From Pictodentalium vernedei (taxonomy: Eukaryota > Mollusca > Scaphopoda > Dentaliida > Dentaliidae), in assembly GCA_031216915.1 (NCBI GenBank), contig CM062289.1, positions 443,061,587 to 443,125,586 of the forward strand: DNA of 64,000 bases, written 5' to 3'. A program made the translations under genes and the position numbers. A model generated the notes under the pieces. It saw only the letters and a program-made list of their open reading frames with translations. It ran no database searches and was not told the origin of the DNA. The stretch's first letter is position 1; every line of letters starts with the position of its first letter. Positions 1-10,544 of the stretch are shown here, piece by piece.

Positions 1-95
1 TACGTGCAAATAAAAGAATCCTGATTGATTGATTGATTGATTGATTGACTGATTGATTGACTGATTGATTGATTTTATTCAGTGGCGCAACATGT
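1..95 (+). repeat. (TGAT)n microsatellite, possibly the 3' tail of a LINE
   Basis: A run of TGAT/TGAC tetramers follows an AATAAA-like motif near base 9. A short unique 3' end followed by a tetranucleotide tail is typical of some non-LTR retrotransposons, but no coding sequence is visible upstream because the window begins here. The LINE origin is inference. Confidence 0.6.
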
Positions 96-428
96 ATACA
101 ATCAAAACTAAAGATATACATAGAGGTAACATTATTCACAACGACATGATTGCACCACAGGGAGATGGCGTAGCCACAAGTGGCTGTCTTCCTGCCATTC
201 CCGTTTTAAAAAAATGAACAAGAAAAGAGGGAGAGAAAAAAAACAGAAAAAAATGAAAGAAGAAAAATGAAAACGAGAAGCAGACATGAGAATCAAGGCA
301 ATGCTAACAGAGTGTTCTCCAATAAGAGGGCATTTTTAGCCCTACTGCAAACGATATGTTAGGCTCTTTCCGTCATATGAGAAATCTATTCTATTTTTTC
401 TGACATGCGATGAAGATTGAGTTCAATA
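96..428. other. No gene seen
   Basis: AT-rich sequence with an A/G-rich stretch around 205-290. No open frame resembles a known protein and I see no structured repeat. Confidence 0.6.
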
Positions 429-439
429 GAAAGGTAGCG

Positions 440-1089
440 ATTATTTATTTATTTATTTCTTATGGTTTAATGACACGTTAACAGCCAAGGTCATATCGTG
501 TCGGTGACATTTTTACGGGTGGAGGAAACCGGAGTACCCGAAGAGAACCACCGAGCAACGATGAGAAGCTACCAACTTCCCAGTATCGTAACTGCGCGCT
601 GCCGCACAGGCAGGGTTAGATTGGTTGAAGACAGGCGCACCATCGACATGCAGTACGGCTTAATAAACGGTGTCATCGTGCCCCCATGTGAACAATCGGG
701 GTTAAGTGCCTTGCCCAAGGACACAACGCGGGAGTCCGAATCGATCGCTCATACGGTCACCCATCCATGGACTGACCGGGCTCGACGTTGCTTAACTGGT
801 AGAGTGCTAAATTATTTTTGGCCATACACATTTGTCCATGTCTTTTTGCCTTGTTACAATTTATGGGAGAGTGCCTAGTGGCACTCTCCCATAAATTGTA
901 ACATGGCAAATCCACACAGACTAAATAATTTCAATTCAAAAATAATATGAAGCACATCCACTAAATATGAAGCCATTTAGTTGCGGCACCTGCACTTCAG
1001 AATAAAGCCCAAATATGGGCTTCCAGCACTCTACCAGTTAACTTCGGTGATCACACGAGTACCGGTTAGCACAACTCCACCGCGCCCCC
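440..1089 (-). mobile_element. SINE with 5S rRNA-type head and tail type 2, interrupted by a TTAA MITE
   Basis: On the minus strand the element starts near 1089 with a GGGGGCGCGGTGG-like end. It continues through a segment matching the 5S rRNA internal promoter (ACCGGTTACTCG-like, then TCACCGAAGTTAAGCAACG, then GGATGGGTGACC), then the shared SINE body (CCTTGGGCAAGGC, CCGGAGTACCCGG on the plus strand) and a tail ending in (AAATA)n at about 440-460. Imperfect target duplications (10 of 11 bases) lie at 429-439 and 1090-1100. The tail carries the TGTCGTTAA-type sequence (tail 2). A 242-bp MITE splits the 5S part at a TTAA. RNA polymerase III transcription from the 5S-type internal promoter is expected from the family; activity is unknown. 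Confidence 0.88.
792..1041. mobile_element. TTAA-flanked MITE (piggyBac-like target) nested in the SINE
   Basis: TTAA occurs at 792-795 and 1038-1041. Between them is a 242-bp element with perfect 13-bp terminal inverted repeats starting CTGGTAGAGTGCT. Intact sister SINEs (for example near 6875) carry a single TTAA at this exact point, which gives an empty site. An internal hairpin (about 856-905) has arms around TTATGGGAGAGTGCC. No coding capacity. TTAA duplication is the hallmark of piggyBac transposition; family membership is inference from that alone. A relative lies at 37441-37695. Confidence 0.88.
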
Positions 1090-1100
1090 GAAATGTAGCG

Positions 1101-1527
1101 TTGAGATAGACAAAGCTACGACAGTACGACCTAGAGTCGGGACATACTGGATTGTTACAGCTGACATGCAGCGATTATGAGCTTAGAAATTGCTCAGTTA
1201 TAGTCATTTCAAATAGTGATCTTGGATAATTTTGAACGGTGTGTTCAATATTATTCCACGTCCTAGGGAAAGTATGTATGGGAAAGATAGCGGAGAACTG
1301 AGTCCTCGGTTTATCTGTGTGTAATTTACCCGACGGTCTGGTGTCCATACCGGGAGGATCTTGGTATAATTTAAAGGTATTCTCAAAACTTCAGGCAACA
1401 TTTTGATATGTCAATCATGCATATAAAATGCGTTGGTTTCTAAATAGTGGGTCTGTGTGTGCATTGAATTTTTGTGGGATATGATTCGGATGCTTTCTTT
1501 TGCAGTTCTGTGAGCGCTCTAGTGGAG
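1101..1527. other. No gene seen
   Basis: AT-rich sequence. It may include the downstream part of the minus-strand LINE fragment that begins at about 1528, but I cannot identify any domain in it. Confidence 0.4.
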
Positions 1528-2375
1528 GGTAAGTGTCCCCAAATTTGAATACCGTACGGCAAGTGACTGTGGATTAGAGAGTAATATAATGTTCTCAAGA
1601 ATTTTTGTGACAATCAGTTTCACTCTATTTATAGCATAAATAGTCCTAGACATTTTAGAATAGACAACCGAAAGATGGTGCCTGAAGTTCAGATTTTTGT
1701 CTACAAAAATTCTTAAGAATTTGACAATTGTTTTCTTCTTGGTTGTTTTTAATAGTGGCGATGGTTGAATTGTTAAGCACAATTCTTCTACTTCCAATGG
1801 CGCAAATATCACCCTATGGATGTAAAATGACAAACTTTGTCTTACTTTCGTCGAGGACGACTTTATTCGCCATATATGGGAGCGCGGTGGCTCAGTAGGT
1901 AGAAGTGCAGGCTGCAAGCTGAGAGACCCTCGATTCGAATTCCACCTGCGGCAACCGCGTTGTGACCTTGGGCAAGACACTTCATCTCCATTGCCCGCGT
2001 GGGGGCACGATGACGCCGTGTACTAAGGCGTACGGCACGTCGATGGTACGCATGTCTTCAACCAATCTAACCCTGCATGTGCTGCAGTGCGCAGTTACGA
2101 TGTTGGGGAGCTGGTAGCTGCTCGTCGTTGCTCGGTGGTTCTCTCCGGGTACTCCGGCTTCCTTCACCCGTAAAACTGTCACGGTCATGATTAGCCATTG
2201 TGCATAAATATGTGATCTTCAACATTAATAAATAAATAAATAAATTCGCCATATACCAATTGTATACCTTGTTGAGTTCGTTGTTAGCTGATTCTAAAAT
2301 TGCTTCTAAGTTATTGCCAGCCGTGTAGACAGTACTGTCATCGGCATACGATAACATTTTCATTTTCATCGACAA
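1528..2375 (-). pseudogene. Non-LTR retrotransposon reverse transcriptase fragment, split by a SINE
   Basis: Minus-strand translation upstream of the SINE (2375 to 2256) contains the catalytic YADD box followed by S-TVY. Downstream of the SINE (1876 to about 1528) it reads KTKFVILHP, then a region with DKNLNFRHHL and SRTIYAINR, typical of the reverse transcriptase thumb region in Jockey/CR1/RTE-like LINEs. The SINE at 1877-2243 with its 12-bp target duplication sits exactly between the two parts, so the two halves were one reading frame before insertion. Endonuclease and the N-terminal RT motifs are missing, so this is a dead fragment. The clade is not certain. Confidence 0.8.
1877..2243 (+). 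mobile_element. Full-length SINE, tRNA head, tail type 1
   Basis: It starts GGGAGCGCGGTGG, with a polymerase III A box (TGGCTCAGTAGG) and a degraded B box (GATTCGAATTCC). The anticodon-loop region CTGCAAG resembles tRNA-Cys. The body follows, then the tail (TCATGATTAGCCATTGTGC) and (AATA)n. Perfect 12-bp target duplications ATTCGCCATATA lie at 1865-1876 and 2244-2255. It is inserted in a LINE reverse transcriptase fragment of opposite orientation. Non-autonomous; it presumably used a LINE in trans. Confidence 0.93.
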
Positions 2376-2563
2376 GGAATTTATATTTAAATTCTTGATA
2401 AATATACAAAATGAAGCGATTCGGATTTTTTTAATTTATTACATGAAACCAAACCTGGCAAGTGAACGTCCTATAACTTATATTATCACGCCAGCCGGAA
2501 AAATTAGCCAGTCAACGATCATAACTAGTGAGAAATATGACGACAATAATCGTCAACAGAGAC

Positions 2564-3131
2564 TAGGGCTGCACGATATTTCGATAAACCTATATATACC
2601 GGTATTCAAACCAATATTGATTTAATACCGGTGTAATTACAAAAATATCGGTTTATCGTCATTATTTATTTACCCACAATTTAATTTTCAAGATGTCTTA
2701 AGTTTTTTAACTGTAGCTCAGAATGAATAAACTATCGCTTTACCAAAGGAATCGTATGCATGTGCCCACGTAATATACCAATTCAGCAGATGAAAATATA
2801 ATTTTCAAAAATGTCAACAAAACTTTATCATGTGACCTCTCATTGGAACGAGCTCAATGAGCTCGTTCCAATGAGGGGGTCACACTATATTGTTTTGAAG
2901 ACATTTTTGGAAAAAATTGATTTAAAATAATAAATTTTGATATCGTCTGCGTTGTGTAAGGGTTTTTCGAACCGCATCATCAAGGCATGCTGTTTCGACT
3001 GTGATGCCTCAAGTGTCGATTGTGGTACTTATGTTCAGATATCTGAACCGGTGTTCGATATACCGGTATACCGCGGTACATTTTTTTAAATACCGATACC
3101 GGTATTCTGTTTTGAATATCGCGCAGCTCTA
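2564..3131. mobile_element. hAT-like MITE with 8-bp target duplication
   Basis: Ends are TAGGGCTGCACGATATT and its near inverse (AATATCGCGCAGCTCTA), flanked by the perfect 8-bp duplication ACAGAGAC at 2556-2563 and 3132-3139. An 8-bp duplication with TAGGGCTG-type ends is characteristic of hAT elements. The interior has repeated ACCGGTAT motifs on both arms and no coding region. A TTAA-family foldback (about 2755-2965) lies inside and is degraded. Confidence 0.88.
2755..2965. repeat. Degraded foldback of the TTAA family, nested in the hAT MITE
   Basis: The core is a palindrome around 2838-2882 (CATTGGAACGAGCTC and its inverse). Flanks match the GATATCGTCTGCGTTG and CATGTGCCCACGTAATAT ends seen in the copies at 47.2 and 50.7 kb. 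Its own TTAA ends are not preserved. Confidence 0.7.
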
Positions 3132-3139
3132 ACAGAGAC

Positions 3140-4274
3140 CCCGTATTAATTGAATATACAGGCACTGGGGGTAAATTAATTATCGCAGCACGGAGTGCCC
3201 GCCATCATTTTTTATCTTAAAATTCTTGATCAAAATTCGACCAATTGGCACGTTAGAAAGTTTGTTTACAGTTCAAACGCTGGAGAGCAGACAGAATTGT
3301 AAATGCGTCCAAAAGCGCCGGAGTTAATAAATAAATAATTTTCTTGACGACCAATGAAATGTTGAATTACTCCTCTTACCTCGCATCACTACTCACGTCA
3401 TTTAGTAAATACCGAAAGGAAAATTTAACGAAAACGTGAAACTGCTTTCAAAAACTTCGTCGGCTTGCGTAACAGATACGTCACGAGGCGTTCAGATGGC
3501 GGATACGGTGTCACATGTGGCTCGGAGAGCCCTTGCAACAGAGATCCGAACACCCCAAAACGCACGACTACACATCACTATCTAAATAAAAACAATCACA
3601 CAGCGTGGAAAGTTAAATGTCACTAAAACGCAAGCGCCGTGAAATTTCCACCCAGTCCAAAGTATCAAAATTTGCGACAAAAACAGAACTGAAACAAAAA
3701 ACAAATTTCAGATCCATAATTCGAGCCCAGTTGAATTATTTCAAGTAGTTTGTAAGAGTAGTCAAGATTTGACTAGAAACCATCGCCAAGGTCACTGACT
3801 GTTATCCGTGGATTTCTTCCTATGTGTACTTTCGAAATACCTGTTCTGAGACCGCAATGTTTATCATGTTGTAATTCATCAGTTCTATTTCACTAGTTGA
3901 GATAGACAACTAGCAAAAGAGAATATCAAAAGCATTGTAATTCATCAGGTCAATTTCATTAGTTCTTCTTTATGAGCCCGTAATTTGATTGGCTGAGAGC
4001 CGGTTGGCTCCGAGCTCTATTCCCAGGTAAATTCACTCTTACCGTGCTCTAATTGCTCGAAGCGGGTCAATTAGAACATGTCTGTATTCACACTACGCGC
4101 TATCTCCCTTCTCTCTTATAATCTCTTACGTCACCCGAGTCACGAATCGAACACATTCTGTAAATTCGACCATGGCAAGTAGACCGAGATCGAAAATGGC
4201 ATTTTTTGATTGTTTTTCTTCAAATAAAATGTGGTTGGAGAATTTTTTCACTTCTAACGATGACGGGAATTACA
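3140..4274. other. No gene seen
   Basis: AT-rich, with several short inverted motifs (for example around CACTAGTTGAGATAGACAAC near 3891) and a CATTGTAATTCATCAG motif repeated near 3870 and 3935. No supported gene. Confidence 0.5.
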
Positions 4275-4425
4275 ATGGAGATAAACGTCCCTTGTATCGT
4301 CAGACATTCGGGGATTTCACTATGGAAAACCATTTGTTAACTCGCCGCTTCGGGGCTTGTTAACAAATGGGTTTCAATAGTCAAATTCCCAAATGTCTAA
4401 CTCAACAAGAGACGTTTATGTGCAA
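4275..4425. repeat. Foldback element of about 150 bp
   Basis: The inner arms CCATTTGTTAAC (about 4331) and GTTAACAAATGG (about 4360) extend outwards imperfectly through GGGGATTTCACTATGG/TTTCAATAGTCAAATTCCC to AAACGTCCC/AGACGTTTA. Structure typical of a small MITE; ends not defined. Confidence 0.65.
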
Positions 4426-5648
4426 ATTATCAGGGGCGTTGCTTATATGGGTTTAGGAGGTGCAAAACCCCACTCCCCTTTCAATAATCTTTTTTTTCAG
4501 TCGGGACATGTTCTCCAGGATTGAAGTCAAAGATATCAAATGTCTGTTGCTAGTAAACTTGTACTTTCTTGACAAGACTAGATTTGATACGTGGATTTGT
4601 CACGTGTCACACAAACAGTCAGTTGTACAAACGGAGGTCGGCAGTACCCAATACGAGCTGTTGGGGACCCAGCTTGGCGAATATGGAAAACCAGTACCGT
4701 AGGTGGTAAACAAATGAGAAGTTGCGTCACGACTGCTAGTATGTATATTTTATTTATTCATTTATCCATAGTCCAGACTAAAAAATATTCCAACTACATC
4801 ATCAAGGTATGCCTTGATGATGTAGTTGGAATAGTTGTCAATCTGTCAATCTGGAAGTTAGCCATCTCAGTCGGGACAAATTAGGTTTACCCCTTCCCCA
4901 ATACATCATCTTCGCGCCGCCTCTGTGTGGTATAGATGAAAAGACTGTGGTGAAGGGTTCCCCATCTCGCAAAATAATTGCCATATTATGGGGGGGGGGG
5001 GGGGTTGCCCCTGAAACCCTTTCGGAGGAAGGCGTTAGTCAATCCTCACTGATGTTCAAAACTTCACTTATATGATTCATTTTGGACAAGGGTTTCAGTT
5101 TTAATTAATTATTGTGCTCGTTCAATAAGAATACATACACAGTTTGATTTTGTTGGATACTGCGGGCTGATTCTCTTTGGTATCTTCGATAACCCTTTCA
5201 ACCCTCGTTTCCTGGAATGGTATCGCCTTTGTGTACACTTGCAGTGAGATGGGTCAGTCCAATATCAATATACAGGGAGGATAAAATAATAACTGCAGTC
5301 TGCAGCCGACTGGCTGCAGAGTGAAGGTATTGTTTTATCATTAGTGTCCCGTGTATAGACCTCTTATAATAAGACAAAAATAGGACGAAATTATGCCGTA
5401 TCCGAAAAATCGGTCTTACGAGTTTAAGGGTTTAGTTTGGCTCAAAAGCTAATTAAAAGTTAAAAACTATAAGAACTTAAAAAAACTGTTTGATAATAAA
5501 ATAAGCAAGTTATATTTAAGTCGTGTTTTAGGCTGAAAAAAACACGTTTAGCATTTGTGGCTATAAAATGACCGCACCACAAGCAGACAGCCACGTTTGG
5601 TCAAGTTTAAAAACAAGATATTCTTCTAGAAAAGCAACTGGATTTTAA
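4426..5648. other. No gene; one perfect hairpin and a poly-G run
   Basis: Contains a poly-G run at 4990-5004 and the hairpin at 4787-4832 listed separately. Nothing resembles a gene. Around 5280-5330 there is a short inverted CTGCAGTC/GGCTGCAG stretch. Confidence 0.5.
4787..4832. repeat. Perfect 21-bp-arm hairpin
   Basis: Arms of 21 bp starting ATTCCAACTACATCATCAAG are separated by TATG. No flanking target duplication was found, so the parent element is unknown. Confidence 0.85.
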
Positions 5649-5777
5649 ACTCTAAAATCAGTTGGGTTAAACATTAACACAAATTAACTGGGTTGAGTGA
5701 ATATGAAGCCAATTAGGTTCATATTCACTGAACCCAGTTAATTTATGTTAAATTTTATCCCAACTGGTTTTAGAGTG
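5649..5777. mobile_element. Small foldback MITE, ACTCTAAAA family
   Basis: Terminal arms ACTCTAAAATCAGTTGGG and CCCAACTGGTTTTAGAGT; nearly the whole 129 bp folds on itself about a centre near 5711. Related copies with the same ends occur at 13055-13149 and 25155-25237. No coding capacity; superfamily unknown. Confidence 0.8.
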
Positions 5778-6510
5778 TATTTCCTGCAGGATATAAAGGG
5801 TGAAAACAAGAGACCTTTTTTATCTACTGAATGTCGCATTGTTAACCGTGACCGCTATTAATAAAGATTGACAAAACAGAGAAGTAATCATTTGCCAAAA
5901 CAAGACTCAACCTGTCAAATAATATATTTGTTTTTATTTTTACTAAAAATATTCTTGAACTTGCGAGGATCTCGCTTCAATTTAGCAAGCTATTTCGAGT
6001 GAATATCATCAATTACCATTACAGATGTAATTTAAAATTACAGACCTAATCAAGTTCGTGACGACTTTGATAATGGCAATAATTGGCCATGATTTGATTA
6101 ATGCGGTTTGGTAAAGACGAAGAGGTGGTCTCTATGAGAATTCTTGTCATATTTTAGTTTGAATCTAAATTAAATGAATAGTTTAATCAAGTCGTGTGAC
6201 AAGATGATGAATTATGTGGACTGACAGGCGGCTGCAATTACCATATTTACGTACACAATGTGATAAGCCGTATTATGTCTTGCTGAATGAGGGTAGTTAG
6301 GCAAAAAATCGATCCTAATCCCCTAACGCTATCGTCTACGGCAGTACAATGGCATCAACTGGAAGAGTCCATTCTTATTGTTTAACGTAGCCTTTGTGCT
6401 GCAAGTTGAAAATATTGACTAGCTTACCCACAAGTTCACTCAGCAGCCGTTTACGTTATGGAATAGAGACGCATTCTTAAACCAGAACAGGAAACCGGTC
6501 ATTCGGGTTA
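5778..6510. other. No gene seen
   Basis: AT-rich unique-looking sequence without a supported feature. Confidence 0.5.
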
Positions 6511-6523
6511 ACCAACAGTAATT

Positions 6524-6931
6524 TATTTATTTATTTATTTATTTATTGGTATTTAAGGTCACATACTTATGCACAATGGCTAATCATGACCGTGACAGTT
6601 TTACGGGTGGAGGAAGCCGGAGTACCCGGAGAGAACCACCGAGCAACGACGAGCAGCTGCCAGCTCCCCAAAATCGTAACTCCGCACTGTAGCACAGGCA
6701 GGGTTAGATTTTTTGAAGACATGCGCACCATCGACGTGCAGTACGCCTTAGTACACGGCGTCATCGTGCCCCCATATGAACAATCGGGGTTTAGTGCCTT
6801 GCCCAAGGACACAACGCGGGAATCCGAATCGATCGCTCAGACGGTCACCCATCCGAGGATTAACCGGGCTCGACGTTGCTTAACTTCGGTGATCTGACGA
6901 GAACCGGTTACCGCAACGCCACGGCGCCCCC
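6524..6931 (-). mobile_element. Full-length SINE, 5S rRNA-type head, tail type 1
   Basis: Minus-strand order: GGGGGCGCCGTGGCG, then the 5S-like stretch (about 6919 to 6840) with ACCGGTTCTCGTCAGATCAC, CGAAGTTAAGCAACGTCGAG and CGGATGGGTGACCG. These correspond to the box A, intermediate element and box C of a 5S gene. The shared body follows, then tail 1 and (AAAT)n. Target duplications ACCAACAGTAATT (13 bp, perfect) lie at 6511-6523 and 6932-6944. This copy is the best reference for the uninterrupted TTAA site used by the MITE at 792. Confidence 0.92.
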
Positions 6932-6944
6932 ACCAACAGTAATT

Positions 6945-7374
6945 AATTCGACGCCAGATAATACTTCACTTCGCAAAGGCAAGATGGTGCTGTGTACTAA
7001 ACCGTACTGTACATCCATAAAAACTCCTTTCAACCTCTGCTCACACTAGTTGTATCAATTAGTAAGTTAGAGAGTCTAACAGTTTTTAATCGCTGTTCGA
7101 TGGTTATCTCCCGTTACTTGGGCATCTTCCATCTGTAGAACTGTCCCCACATAACATTCTCCTGGAGCCATTGCTTGAGTTTAATTTTAACTATTGTGAG
7201 AACTTCAAATCGTCTTTCAAAGATTTCCAATATTAGAAGTTTCGTTTTTGTTTGCGTCGGGACAGTTGGAAATAGACAACAAAAAACACCTCGCTTTAAT
7301 CTGCTCACAACCTGCTTTTGCACCGAATTGAAAATCCATAAGTATTCCACAACCTACTTCAAATCATATATTTT
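6945..7374. other. No gene seen
   Basis: AT-rich stretch. The open frames on both strands at 7114-7429 show no similarity that I recognise. Confidence 0.5.
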
Positions 7375-7386
7375 AACGTTTTACTA

Positions 7387-7387
7387 T

Positions 7388-7418
<31 letters not shown>

Positions 7419-7760
7419 GTGGTGTTTAAGGTCACATATTTCTGCACAATGGCTAATCGTGGCCATGAGTTTTACGGGTGGAGGAAGCAGGAGTACCCGG
7501 AGAGAACCACCGAGCAACGGCGAGCAACTGTCAGCTCCCCAACATACGAACTCCACACAAGCAGGGTTAGCATTGGTTGAAGACAAGTGTACCATCGACG
7601 TGCAGTACGCCTTAGTGCACAGCGTCACCGTGCCCCCACGTGGGCAATGGAGGTGAAGTGTCTTGCCCAAGGACACGACGCGGTTGCCGCAGGTGGGATT
7701 CGAACCGAGGACCTCTCGGCTTGCAGCCTGCACCTCTACCTACTGAGCCACCGCGCCCCA
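7387..7760 (-). mobile_element. Full-length SINE, tRNA head, tail type 1
   Basis: The B box GGTTCGAATCC (minus strand) and A box TGGCTCAGTAGG are intact near 7700-7745. The tail at 7387-7460 ends in seven or more TTTA units. Perfect target duplications AACGTTTTACTA lie at 7375-7386 and 7761-7772. The body has an internal deletion of the CTGCAGCACAGG segment relative to other copies and so belongs with 35.4, 55.9 and 57.1 kb in a short-body subfamily. Confidence 0.92.
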
Positions 7761-7772
7761 AACGTTTTACTA

Positions 7773-7990
7773 ACTGAATGCATAAAATGGTAGTTGATAT
7801 ACATATTTTACATTGTTATACCCTTATTTGGGCCAGGGGTGGCACCAGGGATTTCTCGACAGGGGGGGGGGGGGGTGACCTCTCCGACAGGGGGGCTATA
7901 ACATTTGACCTCCCAAACGAAGAAAAATGAGTGAAAATTGGTAAATTGGAGAACCAAAATAGAAGCAAATTGAGTATGTTTGTTGATTAT
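7773..7990. other. No gene; poly-G run
   Basis: AT-rich with a G run near 7862-7876 and a repeated ACAGGGGGG motif. No gene. Confidence 0.5.
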
Positions 7991-8115
7991 TTAACCCTTT
8001 ACCTAACCCGAAAAGCAGACGACACTTGCAAAAATAATTCTTGAATAACTATTTTTTTTCATTTTTTGTCTCAAAAACATAGGTTATGACCCCTCGTTGG
8101 AACGAGCTCGACATT
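7991..8115. mobile_element. 5' half of a TTAA-family foldback MITE
   Basis: Begins TTAACCCTTTACCTAACCCG and follows the family as far as the palindrome core GGAACGAGCTCGA, after which the second arm is absent. A one-armed remnant. Confidence 0.75.
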
Positions 8116-8549
8116 GATCGAGCAAATCTCTACTTAGCTGAACTCCTGGAACGTCAATCTGTACCCCCGCCCTTAAGATGACGTAAAGTCAACTACGTGG
8201 GAACTCCTCCTATAGATGACGTTTGAAGACATGAAAGATGTTACGCTGTGACTTTCAGTGTAACAACTCTACTTTATTAAAGATCATGGTTTTGCCTAGC
8301 ACGAAAACTGGTTATACATGTACGATATCAACTAACCAATCTCGGACTTTCGGACTCTCGGTCACTTCTTTTTTATCAATAATATGCTATAAATTTTCAC
8401 TGATAAAATTACTTCAAAAGATCTATTGTTTTCAAACATTTGGAACATCTCAGGTTTAACACAATGCAGGGAAAGTTCAAATTTGATGTTTCTGTTTAGA
8501 GTTTGTTGTTTCATGTTTAGAGTTATATATTTTTGCCAAACGATCACAT
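8116..8549. other. No gene seen
   Basis: AT-rich; nothing supported. Confidence 0.5.
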
Positions 8550-8893
8550 AGATTTTGGCCTGAAAACTACGAGAAACGGCACGTACCACATAATGTGTAC
8601 CGATTCCGTATCATATAGACGACTCATTCTGATTCCGTATCATATAGACGACTCGCTTCCGGGAATGCGACGGATAACATAACAGGCGCATGGATACATT
8701 CTATGTGCGTTTCAGTGATCGACTCAGCCGATCACTTACAAAGCAAAAACAAAATTCCTTACACTTGAACTATTAATATCCAATGATACCCCACCCCCGC
8801 CTCCGCAATAAATAGAAAATGCACAATTCAATATTACACCTATCCGGTTCCAAAGGATGTTCCCGCGTCAAGCACTCGTAAATTCAAGCGGAA
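8550..8893 (+). repeat. Dispersed repeat, copy 1 of 2
   Basis: Closely matches 26880-27237 in the same orientation, including CACGAGAAACGG-like starts, the doubled TCCGTATCATATAGACGA motif and the end CGTAAATTCAAGCGG. Copy 1 has CCCCACCCCCGCC where copy 2 has a long pure C run. No ends with target duplications seen; family unknown. Confidence 0.8.
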
Positions 8894-9732
8894 GGGCGTG
8901 TGTTAATAGTTTAACACCTCAATTAGAGACCGTTTGACATTTCGAAAAAATATTCAGAAATTCTTACATTATTTGGGCAGACAGTGGCAGTAAATTGAGC
9001 AATTAAGAAACTTTCGCTTCAGTTGCGCAGATAATGTGTTTTCTTAGTTTCGATATATTCTGTTTTGAATTTCGGTTCTTTCAACACAAGTGTTTGGTAT
9101 TTCCCACAAGGAAGATTACCATATGAAGTTTTCGCTGCATTAGTTAAACATAGATATATCCCAAGCAGCTGTCTGCGTACAATGGATCGTAATTGTGGTT
9201 TATTTTTTGTTCCAATACATAATAAAAATAAAATACACCCCCTCTTGTACATAATGGAATTATTCACTGGATTGAGGTAATTAGACAATTTAGTGAATTT
9301 ATTCCTTGCAAAGAAATGACGCTCTTCAATCAGAGTATTATGTTCAACGAAACGAGAGAATGGTGCATTCATGCTCAGTTGTTTTGATGCATGCAATGAC
9401 GAACCTACATTCATACAAGTACTGGGAAACGGAATCCAATTAATCGGATGTGAAGAAGGCAACAGATCAAACTCTATTATATAACTTCCTTAAAGAAAAA
9501 CAAACTTCTTTTCATGCATGTAAATCAGATGTATTTAGAGATATCCGATCCTTTTTGCATTCTTTATGGCAAATAAAATATGTTTAAACTAAACTTATAG
9601 AGCTAAAGTTGTAAAGTTGAACCCTGTGTAGTTAAATACTCTTTGTATACTTTCCTGTAATTGTTCAATCTGAAATTACATTTTGTTTTCAAAACATCTT
9701 AGAAATCGAAGTAAACGCAGCACTGTACATTC
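8894..9732. other. No gene; LINE-like 3' end at about 9540-9600
   Basis: TTTTGCATTCTTTATGGCAA followed by ATAAAATATG at about 9551-9590 recurs at about 45640-45680. Shared AT-rich 3' ends with AATAAA are typical of 5'-truncated LINEs, but no coding part is present. Confidence 0.45.
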
Positions 9733-9797
9733 GTCCTCTGAGTTTCAAAGTGTCCTATGTGCCAGTAGGAACATAGAACACATTGAAACTCAAGGGA
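9733..9797. repeat. Hairpin, CATAGAACACATT family
   Basis: Imperfect inverted arms (GAGTTTCAAAGTGTCCTATG and its inverse) around a CCAGTAGG-like loop. The same core occurs at 11806-11860 and 29050-29120. Confidence 0.75.
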
Positions 9798-10139
9798 CGT
9801 ATTATAAAACGCAAGCAAACGAAACGATGTACACCCTTTTATGACACCTCGACCGACACAAACACTTTCCTTTTCAGTACAGTACGGCTTTCGTGGACTG
9901 GTCATTTTCCACGGGTGGGCAATATTTCCACGGACGCAAAAATATTACATTCCAACACTTATTATAGGATTAATCAACAAAACTGTAATCAATGAAACAC
10001 CGGATACAACCAGGTGCTTCATTAATTAAAATTTTGCTGATGATGATTTTTATTACCTGGTATGCGTGGACATTACTGCCCACGTGTAGATAGATTACGA
10101 CTACTCCACGGCGACTGTACTGTATAATAGGTTAGGTGA
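9798..10139. other. No gene seen
   Basis: Unique-looking; no supported feature. Confidence 0.5.
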
Positions 10140-10544
10140 AAATCGTTCATAATGTGAACAAGAGCACCGCCTAGCGGGGCAACATACGCCCGTCAAAATT
10201 GGAACATGCACAAGTTTCTCTGAGGTAAGGCTTGAATTTTTTGTTGACTCGACTATGGATGCCCCCGCCCCCCCCCCCCCTACAATCATTGCCCATTCCC
10301 CTGCCCTGGCTGGGGTAAAGGGTAATTCACCGGTTTTCACATTTTCATATTAATCGATCTGACGTCTTCACAAAATAAAAAGAAGGCTGCTGTAGAAGAT
10401 TCTCCTCGTCGTTTACAATGGTAGCGTCCATTCATTGACAGGTTAACGTCATTGATAACGATTGACGATAGGTGGCACCAAGGAAAAGGACATTTTGAGG
10501 ATCATAATAGCTATAAACGGCGAGGATTCTCGTCGTTTAAAAAT

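Noticed and set aside
1..95. Telomere-like or centromeric tetranucleotide
   Set aside because: TGAT repeats are a simple microsatellite; no telomeric hexamer is present.
498..878. Open frames such as 498-878, 6586-6897, 26037-26243, 28384-28584 and 56679-57008
   Set aside because: They recur with the SINE body in different copies and frames and are translations of SINE sequence.
6840..6931. Genuine 5S rRNA gene
   Set aside because: Only the internal part resembles 5S rRNA; the sequence is joined to a SINE body and tail with target duplications.
9019..9462. 147-codon minus-strand frame
   Set aside because: No known motif, no splice or start support; compatible with chance in AT-rich DNA.
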